Assembly (NCBI GenBank): GCA_018398815.1
Contig: CM031628.1
Span: forward strand, 6,620,378 to 6,684,377
Source: Conus ventricosus
Taxonomy: Eukaryota; Mollusca; Gastropoda; Neogastropoda; Conidae
Length of the DNA: 64,000 bases
Reading direction: 5' to 3'
The notes below the pieces were generated by a model that saw nothing but the letters and a program-made list of their open reading frames with translations, ran no database searches and was not told where the DNA came from. Below, piece after piece: positions 10,891 to 23,834 of the stretch (position 1 is the first letter of the stretch; each line of letters begins with the position of its first letter). The position numbers were made by a program, and so were the translations under genes.

Positions 10891-11505
10891 AAAGGCAAGT
10901 CTTTAAAAGAAGGTAAATCTAAGATAAACAAAGAGAGAGAAATATCCCAGATAAATATATAATTCAAAGAAAATAAATCCAGTGTCAACAGACAGAAGAC
11001 TGTTTCAGACAAACGAGTACTTTAAATAAAGTACATCCTGTACAAACATAGGACAAGATTCCAGGGAATCAAGCAGTTAAAATAGATTAATCTGGTATAA
11101 ACAAAGAACAATATTCCAAGGAAACAAGTAGTCTAAAGTAAATTAATCTGACATGAAAAGAGAACGATGTTCTAGCCAAACACGTCGTTTGAAGAAAGTA
11201 AATCTGGTACATACACAGAAAAATATTTTAGGCAAACAAGTACATTGAAGGGAATAAGTCTGGTATGAACACAGAGGAAAATGTTTCAGACAAAGGAGTC
11301 CTAAAAAATGGTAACAGTCCAAAATAAACAGAGAAAAATGTTCTGGATGAATAAATACTTTAAAGATGGCAGTAAAAAAAAGGTTACTGTGGCATAACAA
11401 ATTGAAATACACTCCAGACAAACACGCAATTCAAAGAGAAAAACTCCGGTATAAACATTGAGAAAATAGTTCAGGGCAAACCAATTCTTTAAAACGAAAG
11501 TAAAT
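10890..11505. repeat. Degenerate tandem repeat, about 55-60 bp units
   Basis: Around ten diverged units marked by CTGGTATAAACA-like and GGCAAACAAGTACTTT-like words at 52-59 bp intervals (near 11,035, 11,092, 11,147, 11,206, 11,258). Much older than the 54-bp minisatellite. The minus-strand frames over it are low-complexity by-products. Confidence 0.6.
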
Positions 11506-11511
11506 ACAAAA

Positions 11512-11800
11512 TGAGGCAGACCTGAGAGGTCGAAACGCGTAGTTTTTTGTCTTGTGACTCGTTTCTCCACGTTTCTCTGGGCGGTTCGCTAACATTTATT
11601 TAAGATTCAAAAGAAAGAATTCAAGAAGTGAAAATTGTTCTTCACTTGAAAGCTTTGAACAAACACAATGAAAACATTTTAACAACTTGAGCAGAAGTAG
11701 AGGAACAGGGTAGGCTCAGCTAGAACAAAGATGGCTGTCAGTAATATTTGGGCTTAATAAACATTTCTCTAATGCTCGTGAGAGCTGGACGGGACGGAAC
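11512..11800 (-). repeat. Segment Y of the inverted repeat, right copy
   Basis: Reverse complement of 5,090-5,395, about 95% identical by eye. It contains the CCTGAGAGGTCGAAACG block at 11,521. The divergence between the copies shows they are not a read-through artefact of one molecule. Confidence 0.8.
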
Positions 11801-11804
11801 GAAG

Positions 11805-12060
11805 TGTTGTTCGGTTTCCTTTGATTCTTTACATAAAGGACAAACCAAATCATAATCATTATATGATCGATATCTAAAATGATGGATGGCTAACGAAGCT
11901 ATTCCTAATATGAATTTTGCTGTTACATATTTTAGGTGCCTGTCTATTTCTAAAGTTGTGTGTTTTCAGGTTATAAACATCGCTAAAGTTCCTTTAAAGA
12001 TGAAACCTGTCACTGTTATGAATATGATTAGACCATTTTTTGCTATCTGCAATCAACAAG
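11805..12060 (-). mobile_element. LINE ORF2 C-terminal fragment with zinc motif
   Basis: On the minus strand a frame reads ...YRSYNDYDLVCPLCKES followed by KETEQHF, the CPLC-x(n)-H motif near the C-terminus of CR1/RTE-like ORF2 proteins. It lies between segment Y and the minisatellite in the right arm only. No 3' tail is visible, so it may be a rearranged scrap. Confidence 0.55.
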
Positions 12061-12069
12061 CCGTACATA

Positions 12070-14490
12070 TGATTTACAATAAATCAACGATGCAAACAAT
12101 GTGAAACAAAGAGAGGAAGTACACAATTTACAATAAATCAACGATGTAAACAATGTGAAACAAAGGGAGAAAGTACACAATTTACAATAAATCAACGATG
12201 CAAACAATGTCAAACAAAGTGGGGAAGTACACAATCTACAATAACTGACCAAAGCAAATAGTATGATATAAAGGGAGGAAAACCTTATAAACAATGTCCC
12301 ACCGTACACAATTTCCATTAAATAAGCGATGTAAACAATGTGAAACAAAGGGAGAAGTACACAATTTACAATAAATCAACAATGTAAACAATGTGAAACA
12401 AAGGGAGGAAGTCTTTATTAAGACTGTCTCACCATACACAATTTACAATAAATCAGCGATGTAAACAATGTGAAACAAAGGGGAAAGTACACAATTTACA
12501 ATAAATCAACAATGGAAACAATGTGAAACAAAGGGAGGAAGTCTTTATTAAGACTGTTTCACCATACACAATTTACAATAAATCAGCGATGTAAACAATG
12601 TGAAACAAAGGGGAAAGTACACAATTTACAATAAATCAACGATGTAAACAATGTGAAACAAAGGGAGGAAGTACACAAACTACAGCAACTCAGCAAAGTA
12701 AACAGTATGATATGAAGGGTGGAAGTCTATATTAAGAATGACCCTCTGCACACAATTTACAATCAATCAACGATGTAAACAATGTAAAACAAAGGAAGGA
12801 AGTACACAATGTACAATACATTCAAGATGTAAGAATGTAAGACAAAGGTACAAAGTACACAATTTGCAATAAATCAACTATGTAAACAATGTGAAACAAA
12901 GGGAGGAAGTCATTATCAAGACTGTCCCACCATGCACAATTTACAATAAATAAGCGATGTAAACAATGTGAAACAAAGGAAAGAAGTACACAACTTACAA
13001 TAAATGAACGATATAAAGAATGTGAAACAAAGGGAGGAAGTCTTTGTTAAGACTGTCCCACCATGCACAATTTACAATAAATCAGCGATGTAAACAATGT
13101 GAAACAAAGGAAAGAAGTACACAACTTACAATAAATCAACGATATAAACAATATGAAACAAAAGGAGGACGTCTTTGTTAAGACTGTCCCACCATGCACA
13201 ATTTACAATAAATCAGCGATGTAAACAATGTGATAAAAGGGAGGAAGTACACTACTTACAATAAATCAACGATGTAAACAATGTGAAACAAAGGGAGGAA
13301 GTACACAAACTACAGTAACTCAGGAAAACAGTAAGATATAAAGGGTGGAAGTCTTTATTAAGAGTGTCCCACCACACACAATGTACAATAAATCAGCGAG
13401 GTAAACATTGTGAAACAAAGGGAGACAGTACACAATTTACAATAAACCAACAATGTATACAATTTGAAACAAAGGGAGGAAGTGCACAATTTACAACAAA
13501 TCAACGATGTAAACAATGTGAAACAAAGGAAGTACACAATTTACAATAAATCAACAATGTAAACAATGTGAAACAAAGGGAGGAAGTCTTCATTTAGACT
13601 GTCCCACCATACACAATTTACAATAAATCAACGATGTAAACAATGTGAAACAAAGGGACGAAGTACACAATTTACAATAAATCAACAATGTAAACAATGT
13701 GAAACGAAGGAAGAAAGTATAGTACACAATTTACAATAAATCAGCAATGTAAACAATGTGAAACAAAGGGAGGAAGTCTTTATTAAGAGTGTCCCACTGT
13801 ACACAATTTACAATAAATCAACAATGTAAACAATGGGAGGAAGTACACAATTTACATTAAATCAAAGATGTAAACAATGTGAAACAAATGGAGGAAGTGC
13901 ACAAACTAGAATAATTCAGCAAACAGTATGAGATAAAGGGTGGAAGTCTTTATTGAGTGTCCCACTGCACACAATTTTCAATAAATCAACGATGTAAACA
14001 ATGTGAAACAAAGGGAGGAAGTGCACAATGTACAACAAATCAACGATGTAAACAATGTGAAACAAAGGGAGGGAGTACACAATGTACAATAAATTAATGA
14101 TGTAAACAATGTGAAACAAAGAGAGGAAGTTCACAACTTACAATGAATCAACAATGTAAAGAATGTGAACGAAAGGAGGACGTACACAGTTTTCAGTAAA
14201 TTAACGATGTAAACAATGTGAAACAAAGGGATGTAGTACACAAACTACAATGATTCACCAAAGTAAACAGTATGATATAAAGAGAAGAAGTATTTATTAA
14301 GTGTCCCACTTTACACAATTTACAATAAATCAACGATGTAAACCCTGTCAAAGGAAGGAAGAACACAATTCATAATAAATCAACGATGTTAGGAATGTGT
14401 GAAACAAAGGGAGGAAGTACACAACTTACAATATATCAACGATGTAAACAATGTGAAACCAAGGTAAGAAGTACACAGTTGAGAGCTCCG
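12070..14490 (-). repeat. 54-bp minisatellite array, right arm
   Basis: The same 54-bp unit as in the left arm but in reverse complement (units read ACGATGTAAACAATGTGAAA and so on), about 43 copies. The long variant with CTTTATTAAGACTGTCCCAC recurs here several times. Copy number and variant order differ from the left arm, so the arms evolved separately. A remnant continues at 21,966-22,130 beyond the inserted LINE. Confidence 0.9.
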
Positions 14491-14664
14491 CTGAACCGGT
14501 TTTCTTGTTGTAAGACTCACTGTAAACAAATCACGCGATGAGCTGTATGTGATTGTCTCAAAAAAGACATGTGCTGCAAAGCTTGTTTCAATGTGATGAT
14601 GAAAGTGCTGTCAAAATATTCTCAAATATTTTTTTTTTCTCTTCCTTCGCCGAATTGTGATGAA

Positions 14665-15536
14665 ATGCCTCGTCCCAACAAGCGGAAAAATACGTCAAGA
14701 TCATCAGATGTGAGTACTCAAAATAATAACTCACTGGAAACATCAAGTGCAAATACACATAAAAATCAAGATCTTCGTCATCTCAAAGACCATTGTTAAG
14801 TAATAACGGACAGCAAAGCCTTGTTAATTTTGTAGGGAGGTCAGGAGACATGACTAGCAGCAATAAGACATTTACAACTGAGGGAGCAACGAACCGTCAG
14901 GAGATCAGTTTACCGTTTCAGAACAGATTGCAAAGTTACAAGAGACACTGACTCAGAAACTTGAATTCATCACAAAGTGATTGAAAACAGTGAAACCAAA
15001 TTATCGAATAAAATTACACAACAAATTGAAGGGTTAAGAAGTGAAATCTTTGATCTTCAAAAAGAGAAACGATACCCTGAAAGAAAATGATCGAAAACCA
15101 GAAGATCAAATTGAAGACTTACAGCATGAAGTGAGAGGGTTAAAAAAATCATTGGAAGCGGAGAGGGAGCGAAGAAATGATCTGGAGCAATATCAGAGAC
15201 GGGATTGTGTTCGCTTCCTTGGTGTTATAGAAGCGGGACGGAAAGTACTCAAGAATGTGAAGAAAAAGTATTAGAAGTAATACAAAAAGTAATGGGACTG
15301 GGCCACATTTCAACAAACGATATCAGTATTGCACACAGGGTGGGCACCAGGGGGGAAAACCAAGGCCAATAATAGTCAAGTTCATATAAAGAAAAACCAG
15401 AAACCAAGTGCTTCAGAATCGTCGAAATTAAAAGGCAGCAAGAGAGGGATTGTGGAAGACCTTACCCCGCTGAACATGACGCGGCTGAACACTGTTAACA
15501 AACACCCCGGAGTAAAGAACACCTGGACAAAATAAG
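14665..15536 (+). pseudogene. LINE ORF1 protein remnant (coiled coil, nucleic-acid binding)
   Basis: The likely start is the Met of MPRPNKRKNTSRSS at 14,665; the upstream Met at 14,569 only extends into Phe-rich noise. After several frame breaks the protein continues as a heptad-rich coiled coil (about 15,020-15,190, Leu/Glu/Lys rich), then NDLEQYQRRDCVRFLGV, the region before the RRM-like fold of L1-type ORF1, and a C-terminal part with KGSKRGIVEDLTPLNMTRLN (about 15,430-15,490). ORF1 proteins of this kind trimerise and chaperone the element RNA. At least four frame breaks make it a pseudogene. Confidence 0.7.
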
Positions 15537-15539
15537 GCA

Positions 15540-17975
15540 TTATTCATGCTTTGACGCAAAATGGGAAAATCGTCAAACTGAGAGAAGGCACCCTGCTAGG
15601 GATAGAGGAAGCGATGCAGACCGAGAACAGTAACACCACTTCTTCAAAAATTCCGGTCCGGCCAAATCATTGCAAATCGCCCCCTCTCAGCCTAACAGCA
15701 GACAAACAAATGCAAGGAACCCGGTATCCAGCACCCCGAGGCTTCGCCACAACACGTCTTTGCAAAGGGAAAATATCTGCCTCTTCAGACAACCAAGGAG
15801 AAAGAGGAAACTCAGACAGGAGGGGGTCAAATGGACATCCTCGGCGGCTGTAACGGCGAGTGAAGACCAGAAATCGTCCTCAACTCTCAAGAATAGACAC
15901 TCGCTCATCAGACGACAGATTCGTGATGATTTGGTGGATGAAGAAATCACACCACTGTAATGAACTCGGGAAAAAATTGTGAAGAAAACAACCTTGGACA
16001 TACACCTTTACTGAAAAAAGTGACATAAAAGGGGAAAGAAACGAGAGAAGAAAAAACTATTTGTGAACAGTCTGGAACAGTTGTGAACAGGGTAATAACT
16101 TTGTTTGTTTTGCCCCTCCCTCCTCCGTTCTTCCCTTCCCCTTTCCTCCCTTCCCGGGCCCATGCCACCTTGCCCGACCTGATCCTCACCTGTTCCGATC
16201 TACTCCGCCCCGCCCCTTTGACCCCACATTCCTATTGATACCTATATTGTTACCTCAAGCGTTACTGAATCAACATCAACATGACTGCCCATGCCCTCCC
16301 CTTGCGACCCCCTCCTCCCCTTCCACTAAACTTTTCGCCCGTTCCTCTCGTACATCCCTCCCCACACCTCCCCAAAATATGACCACAGTCTTAGGCTCGA
16401 AACATTTACAATCTGATGGTGCATCCCCTCCCCTAAACGCCCTCTCCCCCTTCCGCCCTCTCCACCTTCCCTGCACCCTGTCGCCCTTTCCAACCCATAC
16501 TTTCCCGTCAGCACGTTTTTTGCCCCCCCCCCCCCCCCTCCTCTCCACTATTTACACCCAAACACACACGCACAAACCGGGGGTGGAGGTGGGGAGAGAG
16601 AGTCTAAGCAAAATTGGTAGCATTTATTCTGCTTATCTCTTGCACCCTGCAAATGTTCCGTACCTCCCCCTGTCCAGTGCGGTCGTTTTTCAGACCACGG
16701 ACCCAAACTGGGCATCTTCCCCCTTTTTCCCTGCTCCTGCTGCTCCCGCCCGTCTCCCGCTCCCCGTGTCTCCTCCTCTACTTTTTTCTTTTCTTTTTCC
16801 CCTCCTGATTATAGGAGAGGAATGACACCTTCCACCCCCTCTCCCTCCCAGGTTCCAAATATCCAAAAGGAGTGTCAGTAGTTACTTTTAGGCTCACACC
16901 CCTCCTTGAACTCCCCCCCTCCTTGTCCAACCTCGTCCCGCCCCACCCCCCTTCCAATGGTATTGCATTTACAGTAGACTTTCGGACGACTGCGCAACTT
17001 CGAGGCCTTGGAGATTTAAATGTATATCTAAATGTATGTGCAAGTATGTAAACTGAGAGCGGAGAGCAAAATGAAGGACTAGGGTAGAGAACAGCTCCAT
17101 GTCCCTTCTCGTACCCGCTTTTTAAAAATCTGTTGCTTATCTTTTCATCTATCTGTTCATTTATGACAGTCTACCTTTACCGCTTTTGTATCTCCCTCCT
17201 CCGGTCTTTCTGTAACTAATATCTTGGTAATTTGATTACATTTGGCTACATTTACCTTTTTCTCTCGTTTTTTTTTTCTTTTCTTTTTTTTTATAGATTT
17301 ATTTTTCCTTTCCTTCATACTATAAGAGCATGATTAAGATCTAAGATTTTTTTTTTAAGGATAACTTTACAGGGAGAAAATATTCCTGATGTTACAAGTT
17401 TATTAAGAGAGGAGAATGACGTTATGGATAGACAGTGGGGATATGAGGATTACGATCCCCTCCCCACCCCACCCACGTATTTATTTGATTATTTCTCATT
17501 TCGGTGTTGTTGTTGTTGTTGTTGTTGGTGGTGGGTTTTTTTTTCTCTTTTAAAATTTAAATGCTTACATAAACGTCTATTTGTGAAAATGTGTCTATAT
17601 ATTTAATTCAGCTGTATGTGAAGGGTTGTCTAGTACGAGATAAAACTTGACTACGTGCAGCTGTAGGTGCGCATGCTTATGTGCACACAGCTTCTCCTTT
17701 TTTCCCCTTTTTTTCCCTCATGTATATGTTAAGGGGACTTATATGCAATTTTAATCCTTATATTGCAACCATGTCAGAGACAACAAGAGACACGGAAACG
17801 CGATGAATGAAAGATATGGTACCGAGAATTGTAAGAATGATCGAGTGAGAAGATTGGAAAAATTATCAGTTTGTTTCGCTTTGTTTTAATCATGGAATGC
17901 AGAATATCGATGATTATAGTGTACTTTCTGAAGGTGGCATGTTAAAGTATAATCTATACTATCCACCACTGTAAA
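15540..17975. other. Inter-ORF and pyrimidine-rich region of the LINE
   Basis: From about 16,100 the top strand is C/T-rich with Pro/Ser/Leu frames on it that are compositional. A run of C lies near 16,525 and a short (GTT)n at 17,504-17,526. Short frames at 15,551-15,960 may be the end of ORF1 in other frames. No other gene is visible. Confidence 0.5.
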
Positions 17976-17979
17976 TATG

Positions 17980-20900
17980 AAATGACTAGAATCACAGTTG
18001 CATCTATGAACTGTCAAGGTTTGGGGACTTTAAAAAAAGAAGAGACGTCTTCCACTATTTAAAACAAAGAAATTATAATGTATACTTCATACAAGATACA
18101 CATTTTGATCCAAAACTTGATAAACACTACTAAAGCAGAATGGGGGTTTACTTCCTTCTTTTGTTCAAATACTACTAATTCAAGAGGTGTGGCAATAGTT
18201 TTTAATAACAATTTTGAATTTAAAATAAATGGCGCATATAGCGATAACGCAGGAAATTTTCTAATGCTACAAGTGCATACACTGGATTTAGATTTTGTCT
18301 TGGTGACAATATATGGACCTAATAGGGATAATCCTGATTTCTATGAACTAACAAATAAGAAAATAAAAGAATTAAACTGCGCAAATCTTATTATTGCAGG
18401 AGACTGGAATTTAGTATTAAACCCAAACTTAGATTATTGTAAAAACAAATGATAATAATGTGAAGTCTAGAGAAAAAGTAGAGGAGATGATAGATGACAA
18501 TTTCTTGGTAGATATTTGGAGAGAATACAATCCGCAATTACAACGTTTCACTTGGAGAAAAGTAACCCATTACAGAGAGCAGATTAGACTTTTTTCTTAC
18601 TTCTGAGAATGTATGCAATTACATTACCTCCACAGATATTTTGCCAGGATATCGAACTGATCATTCATTGATAACAATGGGAAAAGACTTTTTGAGAGAA
18701 AAGCAAGAAAAATACATTCTGGAAATTTAACTGTTCATTGTTAAAAGATCAGGAATACATTAACGAAATAAATGGTCTCATAGACACGATAGTTTCACAG
18801 TATGCCGCGACCCCGTACGATAGAAATAAACTACCGGAAATACCAACTTTAGATATCCACTTTACTATCTCAGACCAGCTACTCCTTGATGTTTTATTGA
18901 TGGAAATTAGAGGTAAAACCATCGCTTATTCTACAATGAAAAAAAAAGGGAAATAAAGAGCTAGAAAACGGTCTCGAGAACGAAATTGAAGAGTTAGAAA
19001 AACAACCAATTAAAAACAATCATGTACTCCAAGAAATAGAAAATAAAAATAGAAAATTAAGAGAAATTAGGCAAAGAAAATGGAAGGTGTTTTAATACGC
19101 TCAAAAGCTAGATGGTCGCTGAAGGTGAAAAAATAACGAAGTATTTTTGTGGGTTAGAAAAAAGAAACTATATAAATAAACAAATGACAAAAATTGTACG
19201 AAACGATGGTACCCTTTTAGATAAGACAAGTGATATTATCTATGAAACAAAATCCTTTTACGAAAAGTTGTATGAAAAAAAAAGACATGATCAACTGTGA
19301 AATAGAAGAAATGGTACAAAATATACCCACATTGTCGAAAATGAAGCCAAAAGTTTAGAAGGTAAAATAACGCTTGAAGAAGCCACACAGTCTTTGAAAA
19401 ATATGAATAACGGCAAGAGTCCAGGATCGGATGGGTTTACAGTAGATTTTTTAAGTTTTTTTTGGCGGAAAAGAATTGGTGAGCGTCGTGAGGTCTATAA
19501 CGAAGGCTTTATCAAAGGAGAAATGTCTCAAACACAAAAGGAAGGATCATTATATGTCTCCCAAAAGATGATAAATCGAGAGAATATCTAAAAAACTGGA
19601 GGCCAATCTCTCTTTTAAATGTTGTGTACAAAATTGCTACAACATGTATTTCTATGAGATTAAAGAAGGTTCTCCCAAAGCTTATTAGCGAAGATCAATC
19701 AGGATTTATGACTAATAGATATATGGGTAATAATATAAGATTAACATATGATATTATTCATTTTTGCAAAGTACAGAAAACTGCAGGACTATTATTGGGT
19801 ATAGATTTTGAAAAGGCATTCGATTCTCTTGACTATATTTTGCTAATGACCTGGAAGATTGTGCACAGCTAAATTTTGATGAAAAATTCCAAGAAAAAAA
19901 ATTGTTATTAAATATATGGATAAGGGATTGATAACCCCTCTTGGAAGGTTGCTGTACTAAAATCGATGGTTCTGTCAAAACTAGTTCATCTATGGTTGTT
20001 ACTTCCAAACCCTCCCGACAACTTTATTGAAAATCTCCAAAAAATTTGCTTTAAGTTTATATGGAACGATAAACGTGATAGAATTAATAGAAATACGTCA
20101 GTTAAAAATATACGCGACGGTGGAATGGAATACCAAATATTTACTGCTATATGAATGCATTGAAATTAACGTGGTTTCGAAATTACATAATAGTAATCAT
20201 AAATGGAAACAAGTGTTCTTTCATTGTTTTAATGACGCAGAAAACTGGACGCTATTTGGTCCAGATTTCTTCTCCAGATATAAACACACCAATAATTTTT
20301 GGAAGGATACTTTTGAGATATATCAAATGTTTAGAAATAAAATCGAACCCAAAACACCAGAGGAACTTTTAGCGGAACCAATATTCTATAATAAAAATAT
20401 GAAAATTGGCGGGAAACATATACATATAAAAGAACTTGCAACTAAAGGCATATTCTGTATTGGTGATTTGATTGATAACTGTGGTAACGCAGCTTCATAC
20501 AAGACTTCAGCTCAAAACACGACATCACGTTAAATCCACTAACATATTTAAGTTGCATGACCTCCATTAACAAATACGTCAAAAGGGCCAGTATAAAAAT
20601 TGAAGATTCTAGAAGAGACCGTGAACCTAAGTCAATACGTATGTTAATAGAAAATGTAAGGGGTTCAAGAAAATTCTACGACGTGCTTATAGAAGATAGA
20701 AAAAGACCACACTTTTGCAATAAATGGGAAACTATTTTTGAAAGAGATAGATTGGAAAAATTGTTTGAAAAAATCGTCAAAATTAACGAGATAAAACTCA
20801 GATGGTTCAGGTTAGAGTTCTCCATCGTATACTGGCGACAAATGTGGTTTTGAGAGAAATGGGAGTAGTACAAAGCAACAGCTGTAGTTTGTGCTTGAGA

Positions 20901-21261
20901 GAAAAAGACAGCATAAAGCACGGTCTGTGGAATGCGTTCACACACAAAACTTCTGGAAAGAGTTTCAAAACCATCTCAAAGCACATTGCCCCAATATAGA
21001 TAAAGTAGATTTAAAAGAACGCATCATCATTCTTGGTATTGATCAAAAATTTAAAAATGACTAGTTTTTGATTATATTTTGTTGTGCGCAAAATTTCATA
21101 TATATCAATGCAAAACTGGACAAAATATTCCTACACTAAACTCATTCCGAAACAAGATGAAAATGAGATATAAGATAGAACTTTTCAACCATAAACTGTT
21201 TATGAAATCTGACCAATGTGAAACTGACTGGGCATACTATAAATCCATTACAGAAATTTGA
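17980..21261 (+). pseudogene. LINE ORF2 remnant: AP endonuclease and partial RT
   Basis: The frame opens near 17,980 with TRITVASMNCQGLG, the Asn-containing first motif of L1-type endonuclease, then QDTHFD, and IIAGDWNLVLNP with the catalytic Asp-x-Asn (18,390-18,425). The RT starts with NNGKSPGSDGFTVDF (19,400) and continues through WRPISLLN, EDQSGFMTNRYMGNNIRL and GIDFEKAFDSL (motif A, 19,800). It then jumps at about 19,855-19,930 to post-thumb sequence (SMVLSKLVHLWLLLP). The block that would carry motif B and the FADD box is absent, an internal deletion. The C-terminal part runs on with frameshifts to about 21,260. Confidence 0.8.
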
Positions 21262-21965
21262 GTAAAGATCACCTTATATTGTTAATTAAAGCTGTGTTCC
21301 ACATACCAGTCACTACCTCTTAATCCATATTTCCACTATTCTCATTGTGATACCTACCCTAAACCTTTTTATAGTTATATTTTTGGATTCATATATTGAG
21401 TCACAGAGAAAGTATAACCTAATATGAAACAAAACAAGCAAAGAGTAAAACCAGTTATATTTGTGTTAGAGAATGTGAGTGAGAGAAAGATGAAGTGAGT
21501 GAGTGAGCCTGAGATAAATATAAGAAAATGGGGTGGGAGGAGGGGAGGGGTGGGTTGTAGAAGGATGAATAAGGCAGAAAAGATACGATCATGAAACTAT
21601 TAGGTTACTTCAAAATATTACTTCGCGTCATGGCACGTCTCTTTTTCTAATTCTACTTTGGTGATAAACATTTTCTTATTAAAAATAAGTGTCTCCGCCG
21701 AGATCATATCCTAAATTCCTATAACCCTTAGTAACGTGTATGTATGTTTACATTGTTATTCATTGTTATATGTGTGTAAACATGTGGTGCACCGTTTTAA
21801 ATTAATTGGAAAATGTGTTTATTAGAAAATGCATATATAGTAGAAATATTGAAACATGTATGGGATATGCATGTATTTTTTTTATAAACCAACGTACTGC
21901 TCGACGGATTATATGATCGTAAAAAAAGAAATTTAAAAAAAAAAAAAAATGTAAAAAAAAAAAAA

Positions 21966-22130
21966 AAATACACAGTTTACAATAATTCAGCATGTAAACG
22001 ATGTGAACAAAGGTGGAAGTACACAGTTTATAAAAAAATAACGATGTAAAAAATCTGAAACAAAGTGAAGGAAGCCTTTATTGAGGTGTCCCATGTACAC
22101 AAAAAATTAAATTTAAAAAATCAACAAGGG
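21966..22130 (-). repeat. Remnant of the 54-bp minisatellite
   Basis: Two to three diverged units (CAGTTTACAATAATTCAG, TAACGATGTAAAAAATCTG) on the far side of the inserted LINE, followed by the GTCCCATGTACAC variant. This shows the LINE cut the array. Confidence 0.75.
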
Positions 22131-22595
22131 ACAACAGTGTCAATAAAGGGACTTCATCCATTTTAGACTTCAACCTTTCCCTTCTAAAGGGAAGTTATTT
22201 GGACTTCATCATGTGGACCTCAACATTCCCTCTAAAGGGAGGTTTTTTCCACTGTCCACAATGAAACAAATTTACAAACCAACAAGGCAACAGTGTCACA
22301 TAAAGGGACGTCATCCATGTTTCTCTATATTCACTTCAGCCGTTTGCTTTCTCAAACGAAAAGTTATACCCTTCTTGACAATGTTTTTACTTGCTGGCGG
22401 GGGGTTTTTGTTTTTGTTTTTTGTTTGTTTGTTTGTTTGTTTTATTTCTTTTGTTTTTTTTTGTTTTTTCAGGTTGTCATAGTTAAAGCGGATGTTTGGG
22501 TGTTGAAAGTTCAAACACGACCGCAAGGTTTGAAAAAAAATCTGTGATTTTTTCCCCCTGAGCCTGGGTGTAATATGTAAATTGTAACTGGTCGT
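22130..22595 (-). repeat. Segment X of the inverted repeat, right copy
   Basis: Reverse complement of 1,050-1,530, including the T-rich run (22,400-22,470) opposite the A-rich run of the left copy and the TCCCTCTAAAGGGAGG motif. No gene. Confidence 0.75.
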
Positions 22596-22596
22596 C

Positions 22597-22666
<70 letters not shown>

Positions 22667-22667
22667 T
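22596..22667. repeat. (GA)n microsatellite, split half
   Basis: GA tract that in the left arm is a single tract (989-1,049). Here a 2.15-kb LINE separates it from its other half at 24,815-24,885. Confidence 0.95.
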
Positions 22668-23820
22668 CAAAGTCAAAGTAAAAATGTTTTAATTGTTAGG
22701 CCTCTGACCCTTACAATGGAGGTACTAATAATCAGAGCATTCATCATGATTATACGCATATCAATGTATTGTTTTCGTAAACTAGTGATTTACATTATAT
22801 ACATAGACAACTTTTTAAATTGTTAAAAGATTTTCACATGTAAGCAGTAAAGTAAGTTTGGACAGGGATGGATTTTTAGAATATTTTGCAGGAATGAATT
22901 CGTCTCTAAGTTCCCTTGTATTTTGGGCATACAAATAAAAAAAGTGAGTTTCATTTTCAATTATTTTTAGAACAAAAGGACAATCCCTTTCATTACTGTG
23001 TAAATCCGTTCTGAATTGTAGATAACTTGTTTAGGGGGGGGGGGGGGGGGGGGGACATACAATCCTGAATTTAGCGAGACATCTTCGCAAACGACAATTC
23101 TTGATTTGACGTAATACATTTTGCAAATATAGTATCATTAAGGACTCAAATAAATTTGGAAGAAATCATGGTTTTCCAGTGCAGCTTGCCATTCCTGACT
23201 AAACGATCAATATGCCTTTTTTTGAATTCTGAAATAAAAATTAAAAACAGTTCCCACACCCTGGGCTTCCCACACAATCCCAAAACCAATCTGTATAAAA
23301 TTTTTTCTGACTCTACACGCCCAGGTGACATAATTTTGCTTTTGTAAGTATAATAACATCTCGTAACCTTTTCTAGAGTTCTATATTGACCCGAGTTGAC
23401 AAAATCTAAGCCAAAATTTTTATGCATCTAATATACGTATTTACAAATTTTGGTATCTACCTGTTTCCCCATAAATTAATTGTCTAGGTGATTTAGGACT
23501 AAAAACAATAAAACGTTTTAATCCCGACAGATGAACCTTTTCAATGCGTTCTTGATCAGTAGTTAACCCCCAAAATTTCAGATCCATATGTAAGTATTGG
23601 CTGTATTTGGAAGTCAAACAGTTTATAAAATATTCAGTGAATGTTCACCCACAGACCATAAAACTCTAATAATTGCTGCTATACCCTTTCTTGCAGAAAA
23701 TTGGTACAACCACTTCAAAGGAGTTTTAATGATCCCGTCACTGATTCTGTCGATGAAACGAATTTGATGGTGTACATGTACCCATTGATAGAAATTTGTG
23801 ATAAGCTAAATAGACGCATC
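22668..23820 (-). mobile_element. LINE 3' part (sense half of an internally inverted insertion)
   Basis: On the minus strand, 23,800 to 22,670 reads as the C-terminal part of a LINE ORF2 (ILTYGSEILGVN, then ERIEKVHLSGLKRF, YGETGRY, GFGIVWEAQGVGTVF, in shifting frames), a 3' UTR, and a 3' end of ACTTTGACTTTGAC against the GA tract. Such short tandem tails mark CR1/RTE-like LINEs. The RT part of the same kind of element lies in the opposite orientation at 23,835-24,814. A G-run of about 20 is at 23,034. Confidence 0.7.
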
Positions 23821-23834
23821 TGTACAGAAGAGGT

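Larger units (their letters stand above)
14500..21960 (+). mobile_element. L1/Tx1-like LINE, internally deleted, inside the minisatellite
   Basis: A 7.4-kb block with the two-ORF layout of L1/Tx1 elements: ORF1 with a coiled coil (14,665-15,536), a pyrimidine-rich stretch (15,960-17,970), and ORF2 with an AP endonuclease and part of the RT (17,980-21,261), then a 3' region ending at A-rich runs (21,923-21,970) against minisatellite sequence. It splits the right-arm array, so it inserted after the array formed. Many stops and frameshifts, and the RT catalytic core is missing. Confidence 0.8.

Noticed and set aside
16235..16825. 196-codon Pro/Ser/Leu-rich frame
   Set aside because: Composition of a C/T-rich strand inside a dead LINE; no domain and no matching conserved motif.
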